Part shown: in pieces, positions 1 to 11,800 of the stretch
Layout: the number at the start of each line of letters is the position of its first letter
How positions within the stretch are numbered: position 1 is the first letter of the stretch
Origin: Parvularia atlantis
Lineage: Eukaryota; Opisthokonta; Rotosphaerida
NCBI GenBank assembly: GCA_943704415.1
Contig: CALSCO010000683.1
Span: 1-48,274 of the forward strand
Reading direction: 5' to 3'
DNA length: 48,274 nt
Notes under the pieces: generated by a model
What the model was told of the DNA's origin: nothing
Seen by the model: only the letters and a program-made list of their open reading frames with translations
The model's database searches: none
Translations under genes and position numbers: made by a program

Positions 1-2227
1 CCCCCCCCTCTGACCGCGCGCCGCCTGTGTGCGCCCGCTCACCGCACGACGGCCCCGCCCCAGTTCTTTCACGACAAGGCCGCGACGGCCCAGCGCATCG
101 TCCGCGGCTTCCTGCAGCGGCGCCGGTACATCAGGCTCCGTCGCCAGCACCGCGCCGCGGTCAGGATCCAGGCAGTATACCGCGGACACAGGTGCGCCGG
201 AGCGACGGGCGGACAGCGGTAGCTCATGCCCGTCCCGCCCGGTGCAGGCACGCGGCGCGGTACCGCCGGATGATGCGCAGCGCAGTCGTGATACAGGCCA
301 TCGTGCGCATGCACCTGGCCAAGCGGGTGCGCGCGCAGACACACATATCGCGCGTGCCCGTTTCACCCACGCGGCATCGCAGGAACGTGCGCGGCTCAAG
401 CTCGAGGGCAACATCGTCAAATACCACCAGAAGCGCACGTTCATCTTTAGGGAGATCCTCTCGACTGAGGAGTCGTTCGTGTTGGACATGACCACCTGCG
501 TGGACGTGTGCCGCACGCGACGCGTCGCTCTCGACGCCGCCGGCCGCTTACGCCGCCCGCATCTGCGCAGGTGTATCTCAAGGGTCTGCGCGTGCTGATG
601 GACCCGAACATGGAACAGCGCCGGCGCACTGAGGACAGCCCTGCGAGCCCCAGTCCCGGTGCGCGCCGCGTTGCCTGCTGCGATCGCGCTTGATGCCGTG
701 CGCGCAGCACACAAGGCGAGCGCGAGCATGGCCACGAGCTCACCGAGCTCCGCGCGCCTCACACGGCAGCAGGCACGGGCGTTGCTCTGTGTCGCGGCGC
801 TCGCTGACGAGTGCGCACACAGACGGAGGGCGACATGTCCAACGCCGAGACGGTGAGCAGGATCTTCAGCAACATCGAGGTGCGTGCGCGCCCGCGGCCT
901 CGCCGACGCCGGTGCTCACGGCCTGCGCCGCGCGCAGGACATCCTCGCGCTGCACCAGAAGTTCCTGGGTGTGCTGCGCATGCTCGAGAAGGACTGGTCC
1001 GAGCAGGCGAAGATCGCGCACGCGTTTCTCGACATGGTGTGGGCGTGCGTGTGCCGGCAGCAGCACGGCTCACGCAAGCGGTGCACAGACCAACGAGCTT
1101 GACATCTACGAGACATACGCGATCAACTACGACGACGCCATGACGCTGCTCGAGAAGATGAAGAAGAACAACAAGACCTTCCGCGACTTTCTCGAGGTGC
1201 GTGCGGGGCGCACTCGGCCTCTGCCGGTGCTGACGCGCACGCGACGCAGCGGGTGTCGGACGTGCCGCGCGTTAAGAAGCTCGACCTGACCGGCTTCCTG
1301 CTCGGGCCCATCCAGAGGCACGAAGGCGGCGCGCGCCCTACCCGCGCACTCATGCGCGCCGTGCCAGGCTGCCGCGCTACGTCCTGCTGCTCAAGGACCT
1401 CGTCAAAAACACGTGGCCGGAGCACCCGGACCGGCTCGACCTGTCCGAGGCGCTGACGCGCATGCAGAAGGTGCGCGGCCGGCGCCGCGGCTCTGTGGGT
1501 GCCCCGACACGCCCCGTGGCCACAGACCGTGTCGTACCTGAACGACGCCAAGCGGATGGACGAGAATATCAAGCGCACCAAGTCGCTCCTGCAAAAGTTT
1601 CGCGAGCCGGCGCAAGTGCAGGTGCGCATGCGCCGGCGGCGACGGGTCACGGGCCGCGGGGCTGAGCGCGCGCTGTGCGTGTGCGGCAGGAAATCCTCAA
1701 CTCGCCCGACGTCGTGTGCATCTACGAGGGGCCCGTCGCGTCCGTGTCGGGCTCGCGCGCCGGCACGGGGCCCGACCCGAGCAACTCGCAAAAGTCGTGG
1801 CTGCTGCTGTTCTCGGACCAGCTCATCGTCACGCAGCGTAACAACAGCCGCAAGAAAGTGTACGCCGCCGGTGCGAGGCCCCGCCGCTGCTGCGCTGACG
1901 CTGCGCCACGACGCGCACACAGCGTCCAGGGCAAGGGTGCCGCGTACGTCAACACGGTGCGGTTCAACAACCCGGTCTCGATCACGATCGCAGACCTGCA
2001 GGAGGACGCGGCGCCGTTCGAGGACAAGAAGCACCGTGGGCCGCCTGCCGACGCTGACGCCGCGCACGCTGACGTCGACGCACGCGCACACAGCGTTCGG
2101 TTTCACTGTCTGCAGCGAGCAGCTCGTCTTCCGGTTCTTCGCTAAGACGGAGGAGGCTCGGCGCAAGTGGATCGGCGAGATCAACGCGGCGCGCAAGAAC
2201 CTGGTCGTGTGGAACTACTCCAAGTAA
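1..2227 (+). CDS. IQ-motif RhoGEF (DH-PH), 5' end outside the window
   Basis: Guanine-nucleotide exchange factor for a Rho-family GTPase, probably acting at membranes or cortex. The window opens inside an intron (C run, CTCAC branch site, CAG acceptor at 61-63), and coding resumes at 64. The first exons carry three IQ calmodulin-binding motifs (QRIVRGFLQRRRYIRLR, VRIQAVYRGHR, VVIQAIVRMHLAKR). The DH domain then begins near 440 with REILSTEESFVLDM and runs over six or seven small exons, including LDLTGFLLGPIQR and YVLLLKDLVKNT, which match the conserved DH helices. A PH domain follows from about 1690 (SQKSWLLLFSDQLIVTQR) and ends with EEARRKWIGEINAARKN and the stop at 2227. About 450 residues are visible over roughly 13 exons. 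DH followed by PH is the standard RhoGEF order. The IQ motifs suggest calcium/calmodulin input, which is inference. The next gene is convergent. Confidence 0.88.
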
Positions 2228-2395
2228 CTTCACGGCGATCTGTTGTGATTAATTCTTCTTCTCTGCCTTTGCTTCTTGAGGCCACATGCGCACGGCGCCG
2301 CACAAGACAAGCGGCAGAGGCGCGCGGGTTGGGAGACACACAACGGACGCACACGGCACAGATTCGGGCTCGACCATGGATCTTTTCTGCACGCC
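2228..2395. other. Convergent intergenic gap, RhoGEF / fibrillarin
   Basis: This 168 bp gap separates two stop codons and holds both 3' UTRs. It has a pyrimidine- and AT-richer stretch (about 2241-2275) that contrasts with the GC-rich coding sequence and probably carries 3'-end signals. No gene is seen. Confidence 0.5.
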
Positions 2396-3678
2396 TCACG
2401 CCGTCTTCTTGGGCGTCTTGGGCGGCGGCCTGGTGCGGCTCAGGCCGTGACGCACGCACACAAAGCAGCGCGGCACGCACCGGTATGTGCCGATGACGAC
2501 GGCGTGGTCGCGCTCGTACGGCTCGAGCGTCAGCTGCTCCTGCGGCTTGAGCTGCTCGACCTTGAGCTTCTCGATCTCCTTGGCGAAGACGACGGCCGCG
2601 TCGACGGTCGAGTCAATGCAGTTGGCCTGCGCGCAGCGGCCGTCAGCTCATCCCATGCGCCCGCACGCGGCCACCAGCGCGCGCGCACCTTGATCGAGAT
2701 GACAAAGTGACCCTGGTTCTTGAGGAAGTGGTGCGCATTGATCGCGACGATGCGCGCCTGGTCCGGCTGGGCCACGTCCGCAAAGACCACGTCAACCATG
2801 CCCACGAGCATGCGGTACTTCTCCGGCCGCCGCGCGTCCTCGACGATCGGGATGACGTTGGTGCGCTTCTTGGCCATGTTGATCAGGTCGCGGCCCGAGC
2901 GCGGCGAAAACTCGACGGCGTACACGAGGCCCTCCTGCGGGTCCGCGGTCAGGCCGGGCGGTGCAGCGTGCGTCGCACACGCACCGGGCCAACAATGTCC
3001 GCCACGTGCGAGACCGACGTGCCCGAGGCCGCGCCGAGGTACAGCACCTTCATCCCGGGCGCGATGTAGATCTTGTCCACGCCGCCGAGGATGGCCGCGG
3101 CCAGCTTGGACCGGAACGGGTTCCACACGCGGTACTCGACCTTCTGCCCGTTGTCCTGCTCGCGCGTGCGCATGCGCGTGGCGTTGGCCGCGGGGTGCGC
3201 GGGGGGAGAAGCTGTCACGCGCACGCGCACCTCCACGCTTATCCGCTTCTCGCCGTAGACCGACTCGCCGGGGACGAGGTTGCGCGTGAGCAGCGCGTCC
3301 TCCTTGCCGCGCGCGATAAAGACGCCTGTTCCACGCCGTCAGCCGCGGCCGGGCGTCGCGGCCAGCGCCGCGCGTACCCTCGTGCCGGTGCGGCTCCACG
3401 ACCACCTTCGAGCCGCCCTTCATGCCCGGCCGGCCGCCGCGCTTCCCCGCGCCGCCACGGCCGCCGCCGCCGCGACCGCCGCCACCGCGTCCTCCGCGAT
3501 CAAAGCCGCCGCCGCGCCCGCGGCCGCCGCCGCCCCGGCCGCCCCGGTCGAAGCCGCCGCGGCCACCGCGGCCGCCGCCCCCGCGCCCGCCACGGTCAAA
3601 GCCGCCGCCGCCCCGGCCGCCGAAGCCGCCGCCGCGCCCGCCGCCGCCGCCGCTGCCGCGCGCCGGGAAGGGAGCCAT
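2396..3678 (-). CDS. FBL: Fibrillarin, box C/D snoRNP 2'-O-methyltransferase
   Basis: Nucleolar S-adenosylmethionine-dependent enzyme that 2'-O-methylates rRNA within box C/D snoRNPs. The start [11 protein letters not shown] opens a GAR domain of about 85 residues made of RGG and FDRGG repeats. It is followed by the conserved [29 protein letters not shown] and [10 protein letters not shown]. The Rossmann-type SAM-binding segment [20 protein letters not shown] is present. The C-terminal blocks [17 protein letters not shown] and the tail [10 protein letters not shown] complete the protein at normal length, about 320-330 residues. At least five short introns interrupt it, including one just before PPPKTPKK. 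It is the last of four minus-strand genes in tandem, and its start lies 62 bp from the TACC stop codon. With SLX9 and FCF2 it makes three rRNA-maturation genes in this window, not adjacent to one another. Identification is firm. Confidence 0.97.
3430..3665 (-). repeat. GAR (RGG/FDRGG) repeat tract of fibrillarin
   Basis: Imperfect tandem codons for GGRGG and [10 protein letters not shown] units give this stretch extreme G/C strand skew. Long Pro-Arg and Ala-Ala open frames on the opposite strand are by-products of it. The tract encodes the usual arginine-methylated, phase-separating N-terminus of fibrillarin. Confidence 0.9.
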
Positions 3679-3740
3679 CGCTGGTCTGGTAAAGCGAGAG
3701 GCCGCGTGGCAAGCGCTCGGAGCATTCGAGAAGGTGCTGG

Positions 3741-6635
3741 TCACTCCTGCGCGCCGAGCTGAGCGATGAGCTCGTCGCAGATCTTGGTCAGCTCGGCGTT
3801 CTCGCGCTCCTTGGCCTCGAGCGACGCCTTGAGCGCCTTGGCCGTCAGGTCCTGCGCGCATCGCGTGAGCCCTGCGGGCCGGCGCTGCCGGCCTGTGCGC
3901 GGCGCACGCACCGACTTGGTCAGCTTGGCGTTGAGCGTTGAGACCTCCTTGTCAAAGTGCGCGCGCACACGCGCGATCTCGACGTTGGCCCTGTGCGCAT
4001 GTCCACGCCGCGTGAGCGGACGATGGCGCGCCCCGAGGTGCGACGCACGCCGTGATCTTCTCCTCCGCGTGCGACTTGAGCACCTCGTAGCGCTTGTGGC
4101 TGTTGCCCAGCTCCTCCTGCAAACCCGTGACCGTCTGGCGCAGCGTCTCGTCGTTCTGCGGCGCGGGGTGTGTCAGCCGCGCAGCCCACGCACACGTACC
4201 CGCGCTGCCTGCCGCGCACCTTCTTGTACGTCTCGATCATCGCCTTGACGTTGTCGTACCGCTCGCGCATCTCCAGGAACGAGCGCTCGACCTCCTGCGC
4301 CTCCTTGGCCTGGTGCGCGCGCGCGCGACGTCCCGTCAACCGCGGCGCGGTGCGGTGCAGGCGACCGCAGCGCGTACCATGCGCGCGTTGTCGGTTGACA
4401 GCGCCAGGATCCGCCGCGCGTCCTCGTCCTTGGAGGCCTTTGTTTGCGCTGGCGCGGCGGCCCCGCGGCTGTCAGGATCAATCACAGCACGCCACGCAGC
4501 ACGCACCGATGATCGCCGCCATCGTCTGCTCGTACTCGTCTACAACCTTTTGCATGCGCTGCGCACGCACGGGGCCGGTCAGCGCTCCGGCGAAGCGCAC
4601 AGACAGCACGCGGACGCACTTTGCGCTGGTCGGCCTCCTGCTTCCAGCGCCGGTCGAGCTCCTGCAGCTCGGCCTGCAGCAGCTCCTTCTCCTTCGCCGC
4701 CTGTGCGCAGCCGCGCCGGGCGTCAGAGAGCAGCGCGCCCGGCGGCCGTAGGAGGCGTGCCTGGTCGCCCATCATCGCCTTGAGGCGCTCCACGTCACGC
4801 TCGGTGTACTTGGGCACCGAGGCCGGGCTGGGTGCCTCGAGATTGACGTCCAGCAGCGACACGACGCGTGTCCCGCCGTGATCTGTGCGCTCGCTCAGGC
4901 GCTGACCACGACAGGCCGGCAGGCGCACCTGGCGTGATCGCTGGCTGAGGCCGGATGAGGCCGGACGACACGGATGGCACTGGCTGACGGCGCATGCACG
5001 GTCAGCGGCGCGTACGGCCCGTGTGCCGCGGCTGCGCACCCTGGGCGTCTCGAAGCCGATCATCCACTCCTGCGTCGCGAGCGGGTCAAACTGCTCAACG
5101 CTCTCGACCGTAGCCGCAGGCAGTTTCTGCGCGAGCACGTCAGCGACTTGGCTGCGCGCGCCAGGCGGTCGCACTGTCTGCGCCTGCTGCTGGGCAGCGA
5201 CGGGCGCGAACGGCGCTGGTGCTGTTGCTGGTGCGGGAGCTGGCGCGAGCACCGCTGCAGCAGTTGGGGCAGGTAGGGGTGCAGGTGTCGGTGCAGATGG
5301 CGGCACGGGTGCCGCGATAGTCACAGCGACCGCCAGCACAGGTTCAGGCGCGGGCTCGGGGACGGGCTCAAACGTGGGCGCGGACTCCAGGACGGGCTCA
5401 GGCGCGGGTTCAGGCGCAGATGGCGCCTCCACGGCCGGCGACGGCGCCCGGTCGGCCACAGGTTCGTCCGGGGCGGGCAACGGCATCAGTGGCGACTCCA
5501 CAGCCGCTGCCTCGCGCCTTGCGAGTGCCTGCTGCGCCCGTGCGCGGATGTCGGCGATCTTGGCGCTCGCGGTGGCCGGCGACAGCGCGGCGCCGCGCTC
5601 AGATGCCCGCTCCGAGGCCTTCTTGGGCGGGTTCTTCATCGATGACAGGACCGGGCGTGCGCGCGGTGGTGCGGCGGCGTTGCCCGGGGCGCCGCCAAAG
5701 TTGATCTCGAGAGCAAAGTCGTCGCCCGCCGCGGTCTCGGCAGGCTCGTCGGACCGTGGTGCCTCTGCGGCGGTTGCCGGCGCCGGGTCTGCGGCCGTGG
5801 ATGGCGCGGCTGTGGGCCCTGCTTTCTCGGCCGATCGTTCGGATGCCTGTGCCGTTGACAGCGTGTGAGTGCGTACAATGCCCGGCTCGGTGCAAGCGTT
5901 CTGACCTTCTTTGGCGGGTTGCGCATTGACGAAAGTATCGGCATGGGCCGCGCCGGCGCGGCGGCCGCCTTGCCCCAGACGATCTCGACCGCCTCGGCAG
6001 GTTCTGCTGCGCTGGTCGCGGGAAGCGTTTGCTCGTCGAAGCTACTCGCCTTGACTGGCAGTGGTTGGTCGTCAAAGCTACTCGTCTTGGGCTTGTTCAC
6101 GGGCAGTGGTTGGTCGTCAAAGCTGCTCGCCTTGACGGGCAGCGGCTGCTCGTCGAAGCTACTCGCCTTGACTGGCAGTGGTTGGTCGTCAAAGCTGCTC
6201 GCCTTGGGCTTGTTCACGGGCAGTGGTTGGTCGTCAAAGCTGCTCGCCTTGACGGGCAGCGGCTGCTCGTCGAAGCTGCTCGCCTTGACGGGCAGTGATT
6301 GGTCGTCAAAGCTGCTCGCCTTGACTGGCAGTGGTTGGTCGTCAAACAAGCGCACGGCCGCGCTCTTGACCGCCCGCCCGGCGCCCGTCGGCGCGTCGTT
6401 CTCGTCCGCCCTGGCCGTCGTGGCCATGCTCTGCTGCAGCGCCGCGCGCACCATCTCCTGCCAGCGCGCGTCAGCAACCCCCGGCCCCCCACGGCCCGCG
6501 CGTGCACGCCTTGGCCATCGCAAGATACACGCGGTCGTCGTCGGCCGGCGCCGCGGCCTCATCCAGCGCCACCGTGCGCTGCGCACCCGCCAGCGCGCTC
6601 TGCACAACGTCCGCCGCCGCACTGTTTGGGTCCAT
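3741..6635 (-). CDS. TACC-domain spindle/centrosome protein
   Basis: Transforming acidic coiled-coil family protein. These act with XMAP215/TOG microtubule polymerases at spindle poles or microtubule-organising centres. The C-terminal TACC coiled coil is clear across several exons: [68 protein letters not shown] and finally [19 protein letters not shown], the family's signature end. The long acidic, Pro/Ala-rich N-terminal part is low complexity. It contains nine copies of an [11 protein letters not shown]-like unit and two copies of a PxLSSMxNPPKK block (near 5640 and 5945), resembling the repeat modules between head and coiled coil in other TACC proteins. The start is [11 protein letters not shown]. 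The first intron (6458-6509) keeps frame only as a GC-AG intron. The WEE1-like stop is 42 bp upstream and the fibrillarin start 62 bp downstream, so the unit is very tight. Confidence 0.87.
6028..6352 (-). repeat. Nine-copy 36-48 bp coding repeat in the TACC gene
   Basis: Nine tandem copies encode variants of [12 protein letters not shown], alternating FDD and FDE units. Every third copy is extended to QPLPVNKPK, which gives a higher-order period of about 117-120 bp. Codon use is almost identical between copies, which points to recent expansion or homogenisation rather than old divergence. Confidence 0.92.
6458..6509 (-). other. Candidate GC-AG intron in the TACC gene
   Basis: The 52 nt segment begins GCGTGCACG directly after AAG and ends TTGCTGACGCGCGCTGGCAG, with a good branch site. 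Removing it joins LAMAK to [10 protein letters not shown] in frame. The nearby GT donor (GTGCAC, two bases downstream) would break the frame with this acceptor. Confidence 0.6.
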
Positions 6636-6677
6636 GGCAACGCGAAACAGGAACTGTGATCGGTTGCCAGGCACAGG

Positions 6678-8772
6678 TCAAAAAAAGGTGGTCGCGACGC
6701 GCGTGAACCGGCCGCGCTTGGGCGGCGGCCCGCCCGGCGCGGGCTCGCCCGGGTGCTGCGCGGCCTGCTGCAGCTGCCGCGTCAGCGACGCGTTCTTGAA
6801 GCGCTCCTCGTGCAGCTGCCGCTTGAGCTCCGCTCCCGGCTGGCGATCGAAGCGCTGCACCAGTTCCTGCGCCGTCGGCCGCAGCGCCTTGGTGGCGCTG
6901 AGCATGCGCTGCGGGCGGCGGCAGCGAGTGGGTGTGAGATGCGCGGGCGGGCCGGCGGACGACGCACTCGCAACAGCGCGTTGAACTCGGCCGAGTAGCT
7001 GTCGACCGACGGAATGTCGTCGCTGCGCAGTGCCGCGTACTCGTCGCCGTCCTTGGGCAACTCGCGCCGGCGGGCCTGCGCGGGCACGCACGCGTCGCCT
7101 CGGGCCCCATACATGCGCACCGCATACGCACGCACCAGCTCGTACAGCGACAGGCCCAGGGCGAAGATGTCGGCGCGGGGCAGGTCGGTGTAGTCGTCCT
7201 GATACAGCTCCTGCCGCGCCGTGAGCTCGCGCGTCAGCCGAGCGGTCCGGCCCGCAGAGCGCGCGCGCGCACGTTACCCGACCTTTGCGAGGTACCGGCA
7301 GTCGCCGTCCTTGACGGCCGGGTTCTCGATCGAGGTCATGTGGCCGAGGTCGCCGATCTTGTAGATCGGGTGCTCGTCCACCGCTTCGGGGTCACTGCTC
7401 TCGGCGTGCGCGGCCGTGCGCAGGCGCGACTGGAGGCTAAGCGGCACGCTGGCCGTGTGGTGGTACTTGACGAGGATGTTGCGCGGCTTGATGTCCATGT
7501 GCGCCATCTTGTTGGCGTGCACGAACGCAAGGCCCTGCACGCACCGTGCCATCAGCACATGCCAGCCATCACTAGGCGCAGCGACGCGCAGCGCACCTTG
7601 GTCACCTGGCAGAGGATGTCGAGCAGCCGCTCTTCCGTGTACCCGGGCCCGACGTCGAGCGCCCTGGGCACGCGGCGCGCTGAGCACGACAGCGCAACAC
7701 CACGTCCGGCACGCGCACCCGCCGTCGCACAGCTCCGTCTGGACGTAGATGTCGCCGTTGGGCTCCGTCCAGACCGAGTAGTAGCTACGCCCGCGGGAGT
7801 GAGTTCGGCCGATGCGCGCCGCGCGCGTGCGCACCGGACGATGTTGACCACCTGCTCCTGGTCGCCGAGCGCCGACAGCGTCGCCAGGGCCTGAATCTCA
7901 CGCAGCGCGCTGCTGTGCGACCTGAGGCGCGCACACGCGATCAGCACGCCGGTGTGCGCGCAAGCACGGTGCGGCGCACTTAAACTTGGCCTTCTTGAGC
8001 TGCTTGATCGCGTAGAGGCAGCCGTCGGTGCGGTTGCGGCACTTGTACACGACGCCGTACTCGCCCTGGGGCGGCGGGGGCGCCTCAGCGCGCGTGCGCA
8101 CCGTGCGCTGGCTGGCACCTCGCCCAGCCGCGACAGCTCCTCAAAGTCGCTCAGGTAGCGCGACGCCGTGGCCGGCACGGGGCTCGCGATGCTGTTGGCG
8201 CCGCTCGAGTTGCGCTTGTACCGCGCGAAGACGACTGCCGCGTTGCCGAGCTCGTGCAGCGGCGTGCGCGCTGGCGTCCCTGCGGCGGTCCCCGCTGCTC
8301 AGCGCGCGCGCGCCCTGTCGTGGCAGCGCACCGCGCACGGGCGACTGGTCCGGCGACTCGCTCACGCCGGCGCCGAAGACGAGCTGGCGGCGCGCGTCGA
8401 CGACCCGTGCGGGACTGGCGTTCGGTGAGCCGGTGCGGCAGGGCGCGACGGCGAGCGCACGCACCTCGGCGCGCTGCGCCCGCCGCTGGCGAACGCGCTG
8501 TCGTCGGCGCCGCCCACCGGGTGCCACGCGTCGTCACCGTCGTCGTCGCCGTCGCCGTCGCTGGCCTTCAGCGCGGGCGAGAGCGGCAGTGGCGCGCGCG
8601 ACCGTTGCTCGTCGTCGGGCGGCGTCAACGGCTGCGAACTGCCCACGGCCGGCGGCACGGCGCGCCACAGCTGCTGCTGCTCATGCGGGCGCGTCGGCGT
8701 GGCCGGGTGCGGCGCGGGCGCGTTAGGCGGCGACGACAGCAGCAGGTGGAAGCCGTCGAAGCCTTCGGTCAT
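6678..8772 (-). CDS. WEE1: WEE1-like protein kinase
   Basis: Cell-cycle inhibitory kinase of the Wee1/Myt1 family, which phosphorylates the inhibitory tyrosine of CDK1. The N-terminal portion from MTEGFDGFHLLLSS is Ser/Pro/Asp-rich and looks disordered and regulatory. The kinase domain starts near 8160 (RYLSDFEELSRLG). It shows the glycine-loop part GEYGVVYKC, the ATP lysine in YAIKQLKK, the helix-C segment ALREIQALATL, the hinge YVQTELCDGG, the catalytic loop HMDIKPRNILV and IGDLGHMTSI. The DLG in place of DFG and the DIKP.NI loop are Wee1 hallmarks. DGDCRYLAK, LPRADIFALGLSLYEL and a final KALRPTAQELVQRF complete the lobe. It ends VATTFF. About nine introns interrupt it. Wee1 rather than membrane-bound Myt1 is favoured because I see no TM helix after the kinase domain. 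It lies between CUL1 and TACC on the same strand. Confidence 0.93.
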
Positions 8773-8837
8773 TTCTATTGTGGTTCAATTTTTTTTTTTG
8801 GGGGGGCGCGCTTTTTCGTGGACAAGTGCCGCGCGGC

Positions 8838-11800
8838 TCACGCCACGTACTCAAACTGGTCGGGCTGCTGCTCGGACCGCTGCAGATACTCCTTCTCCAG
8901 CAGGATGTCGATGCATTTCTGCGCGGCGCGCGCGTGTCGTCAGCGGCGGTCGCCCGACGCGCCAGCGGCCGCGCCTTGATGTCGGCAACGCTCGGCTTGA
9001 AGCGCGCCTGTGTGCGCCGTCAGCGGCCGCGCCCCAGTGCCGCGGCGCGCACACGCACTTGCAGCTGCGTGATGACCTCGTTAACCAGCGCGACGTGCTT
9101 GAGCACCTTGCGCGTCTTCATGATGCGCACGATCGCGGCCTGGCGGCGGCCAGGCTTTGAGCCCCCGCGCCGCGGCCCATGCGCAAACGTGCACACCTGG
9201 ATCAGCAGCTTGCGGTCCTCCTGGATGTTCTTGTGCGTCTCGTCCTGCTCGGTCTTCTGCTCGGCCTTGAGCGGCATGTTGAGGTTGACCTTGATCTTCT
9301 TGCTGCGGGGGCGGCAAATGCACGTGAGCGACCAAGCGCGCGCTGCTGGGCGGACGCGCCACCTCTTAAAGTCGTAGTTGAGCGCAAACTTGGACTTGGG
9401 CTGGATGCTGTCGTCGGCGTCGCCGTTGAGCACGCGCGCCTTGACGAGGATCGTGAGCACCTGGCGCGAGCGGGTGAGCGCACGCGCCGCGCGGCACTGA
9501 TTGCACCGCACCTGCTTGAGCACGTCTGGCGCAAGCTGTGTGCTCGCCGCGAGCTCTTCCAACACATAGTTGTCCTGCGTGTTGTACTGCAGCAGCACGC
9601 CCATCTGGAACGTCGAGACCTGCGCCGCGCCGGCGTCAGCGTGTCGCACACCCGCGGCAACGCGTGCGTGCCTGGAAGGTGTAGCCGGTCTTGGATCCGC
9701 GGCAGTAGCTGGCCTTGAGCTCGCCCTTGGACAGCTGGAACAGCCAGTTGAGCTTGCGCCCGCTGTGCTTGGCTTGATAGAAGCGCTGGAAGCGCGTGAC
9801 CGCGCGCTCAAACTGCGCACGCACGCACGACTCGTCAGCCGATGCTCTCTGCGCCATGCGTGCCCCACGCACGTCCTGCGGGATCGCAAACGGCGTCGTC
9901 GGCTGGCTGAGTGGCCACGCACCCGTGCACAGCACCAGCACGTTGATGTCGACTGCGGCGGGGGCGTGCGGCCGGTGAGCGGGCACGGAAATGGACACAG
10001 CGACCCGCAGCCAGCGCACTCCCGAGCTCGTCCGTCGCGTGCTGCTTCTCGACGTGCTCGCGGAAGTCCGAGTTGAGGTCGCGCGAGGTCTGCATGTCAT
10101 TGAACATGCGGTGTAGCTTCGACGTGTACTCGTACCCGCACGCCTCCTACATAGGCGTGCGTGTGCCGTCCGTCGGCCGTTCGTTCACCGCCGTGCGCAG
10201 CCGCCCCGCGCACCTTCAGCTTCGAGATCATGCTCTCCTCGGCGTCCTCGAGGGCCGACATGTTGTTCACCAGGCGCTTGGCCAGCATCTTGGAGTAGAA
10301 CTTCTGGAACACGTCCTTGTCCTCGACGTACTTGAAGACGATCATCTGCGTTTCCCGGCGCGGGCGTCGGCGTGCGCGCGAGCGGCGGCGCAAGGGCGCG
10401 CCACGCACCACGTCCTTTAGCACCTCCTCCAGCTCCTGCTCCTCGGGCGTCTTGGGGCTGCGATCGCCGTGAGCGCCACGGCCCAGCCAGCGGAGCGCGT
10501 GCGCGCCGCACCCTTTCCGCAGCAGCGTGTCGCAGTACCGCGCGAGCAGCTCGGGCGACTTGGTCGAGTTCTTCTGGCACACGGTGTTGCGGTTGACAAA
10601 CTCGCGGCACGCCTGCGGGCGCCACATGTCAGGCGGCGTGCGCTTGTGTCTTCTGGCGCACGCACCTTGTCAAGCGACGCCACAAAGCCCGCGTCCCCGC
10701 TGAACGCCTTCGTCACGAGCTCGCCGTACTTCCTGTGCACGGCCAGGAGCGCGTCGACGTAGCTGGCCGGCTCCTGCATCGATAGCCGCAGTCAATGAGC
10801 GCTTCGCGCACACCCGCGAGAGCGCACGTTGTCGGCCACATCGGCCACCTTGTCGACCGCCTCGGCGCCCATCGTGCGTACGTGCTGCCAGACGCCTCAG
10901 TGCACCGCGCGGAGGGCAGCGCTGCCAGCGCGCACCTTCTCAAACGCCGCGCGCAGCGGATCGAGCCCGTTCTTGAGCCGGCTCATGAGCGCAAACATAC
11001 GCTTGAGGTCTACCCGTGCGCCCGCACTCAGACGCCGCGCGCGCGAACTCCCTCGCCTCCTCCGCGCAGGCTCACCGTCGCCTTTGTCGTTGGCCAGGAG
11101 CGAGGGAAACTCGTCGCAGATGGCGTCCTTGTGCGCCTCGATTAGGCACTTTTCGCACATCTCAATCAGCTGCAGAGGCGGGTCAGCGCGTGCACCGTCC
11201 AGGCAGGCCGCGCTGGCCGACGCACGGGCTTGCGCGAGCTGGCGTAGAGGTACAGGTGCACGCGGTTCTCCTCCTCGGCCAAGCGCGCCTCGACCTTGAT
11301 CAGGTACTCGGTAATGCTATTGTCGCGAATAAACTTGTCCGACTCGGTCTGGTAGTACTTGGCTGTCGCCTGCGGGCCCCGCGCCGTGCCCGTCAGCCAC
11401 CGCGGCCGGGCTCGACGCGCGCATGCGCCGCACCTGCAAGAAGGGCGCCTCAAAGTGGTTCTGGTACACGTCGAGCGACGTCTTCTTCATGTCGCTCTCG
11501 TCCAGGCCGAGCGAGACTGCGCCCCGCGGCAGGGCGTCAGCGCATGCCATGCGGGTAGCGTGCCGGCCCGCACCGTAGCAGTTGACCACGCCCTTGATGA
11601 GGTTCGTGTTGATGCCCTCGCCGTTGCGCTCCTTTTCCACCAGCTCGATCGCGGCGTTGGTCACGCTCGCCTTGAGCTCCTCGAACAGGTGCTGCCGCCA
11701 CACGACGAGCGCCATCTGCGGGCGCGTCAGGAGGCTGGCGCGCGCGCGCGGGGGCGGGGCTCACCGTCGACACCTCGTACACGTTCTTCTTGCTCTCCTC

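Noticed and set aside
3280-3769. Plus-strand Ala/Pro/Arg-rich open frames.
   Set aside because: They are the complement of the fibrillarin GAR repeat and have no independent domain or start context.
6028-6352. CRISPR-like array.
   Set aside because: The units are coding, lack unique spacers, keep reading frame and lie in a eukaryotic intron-containing gene.
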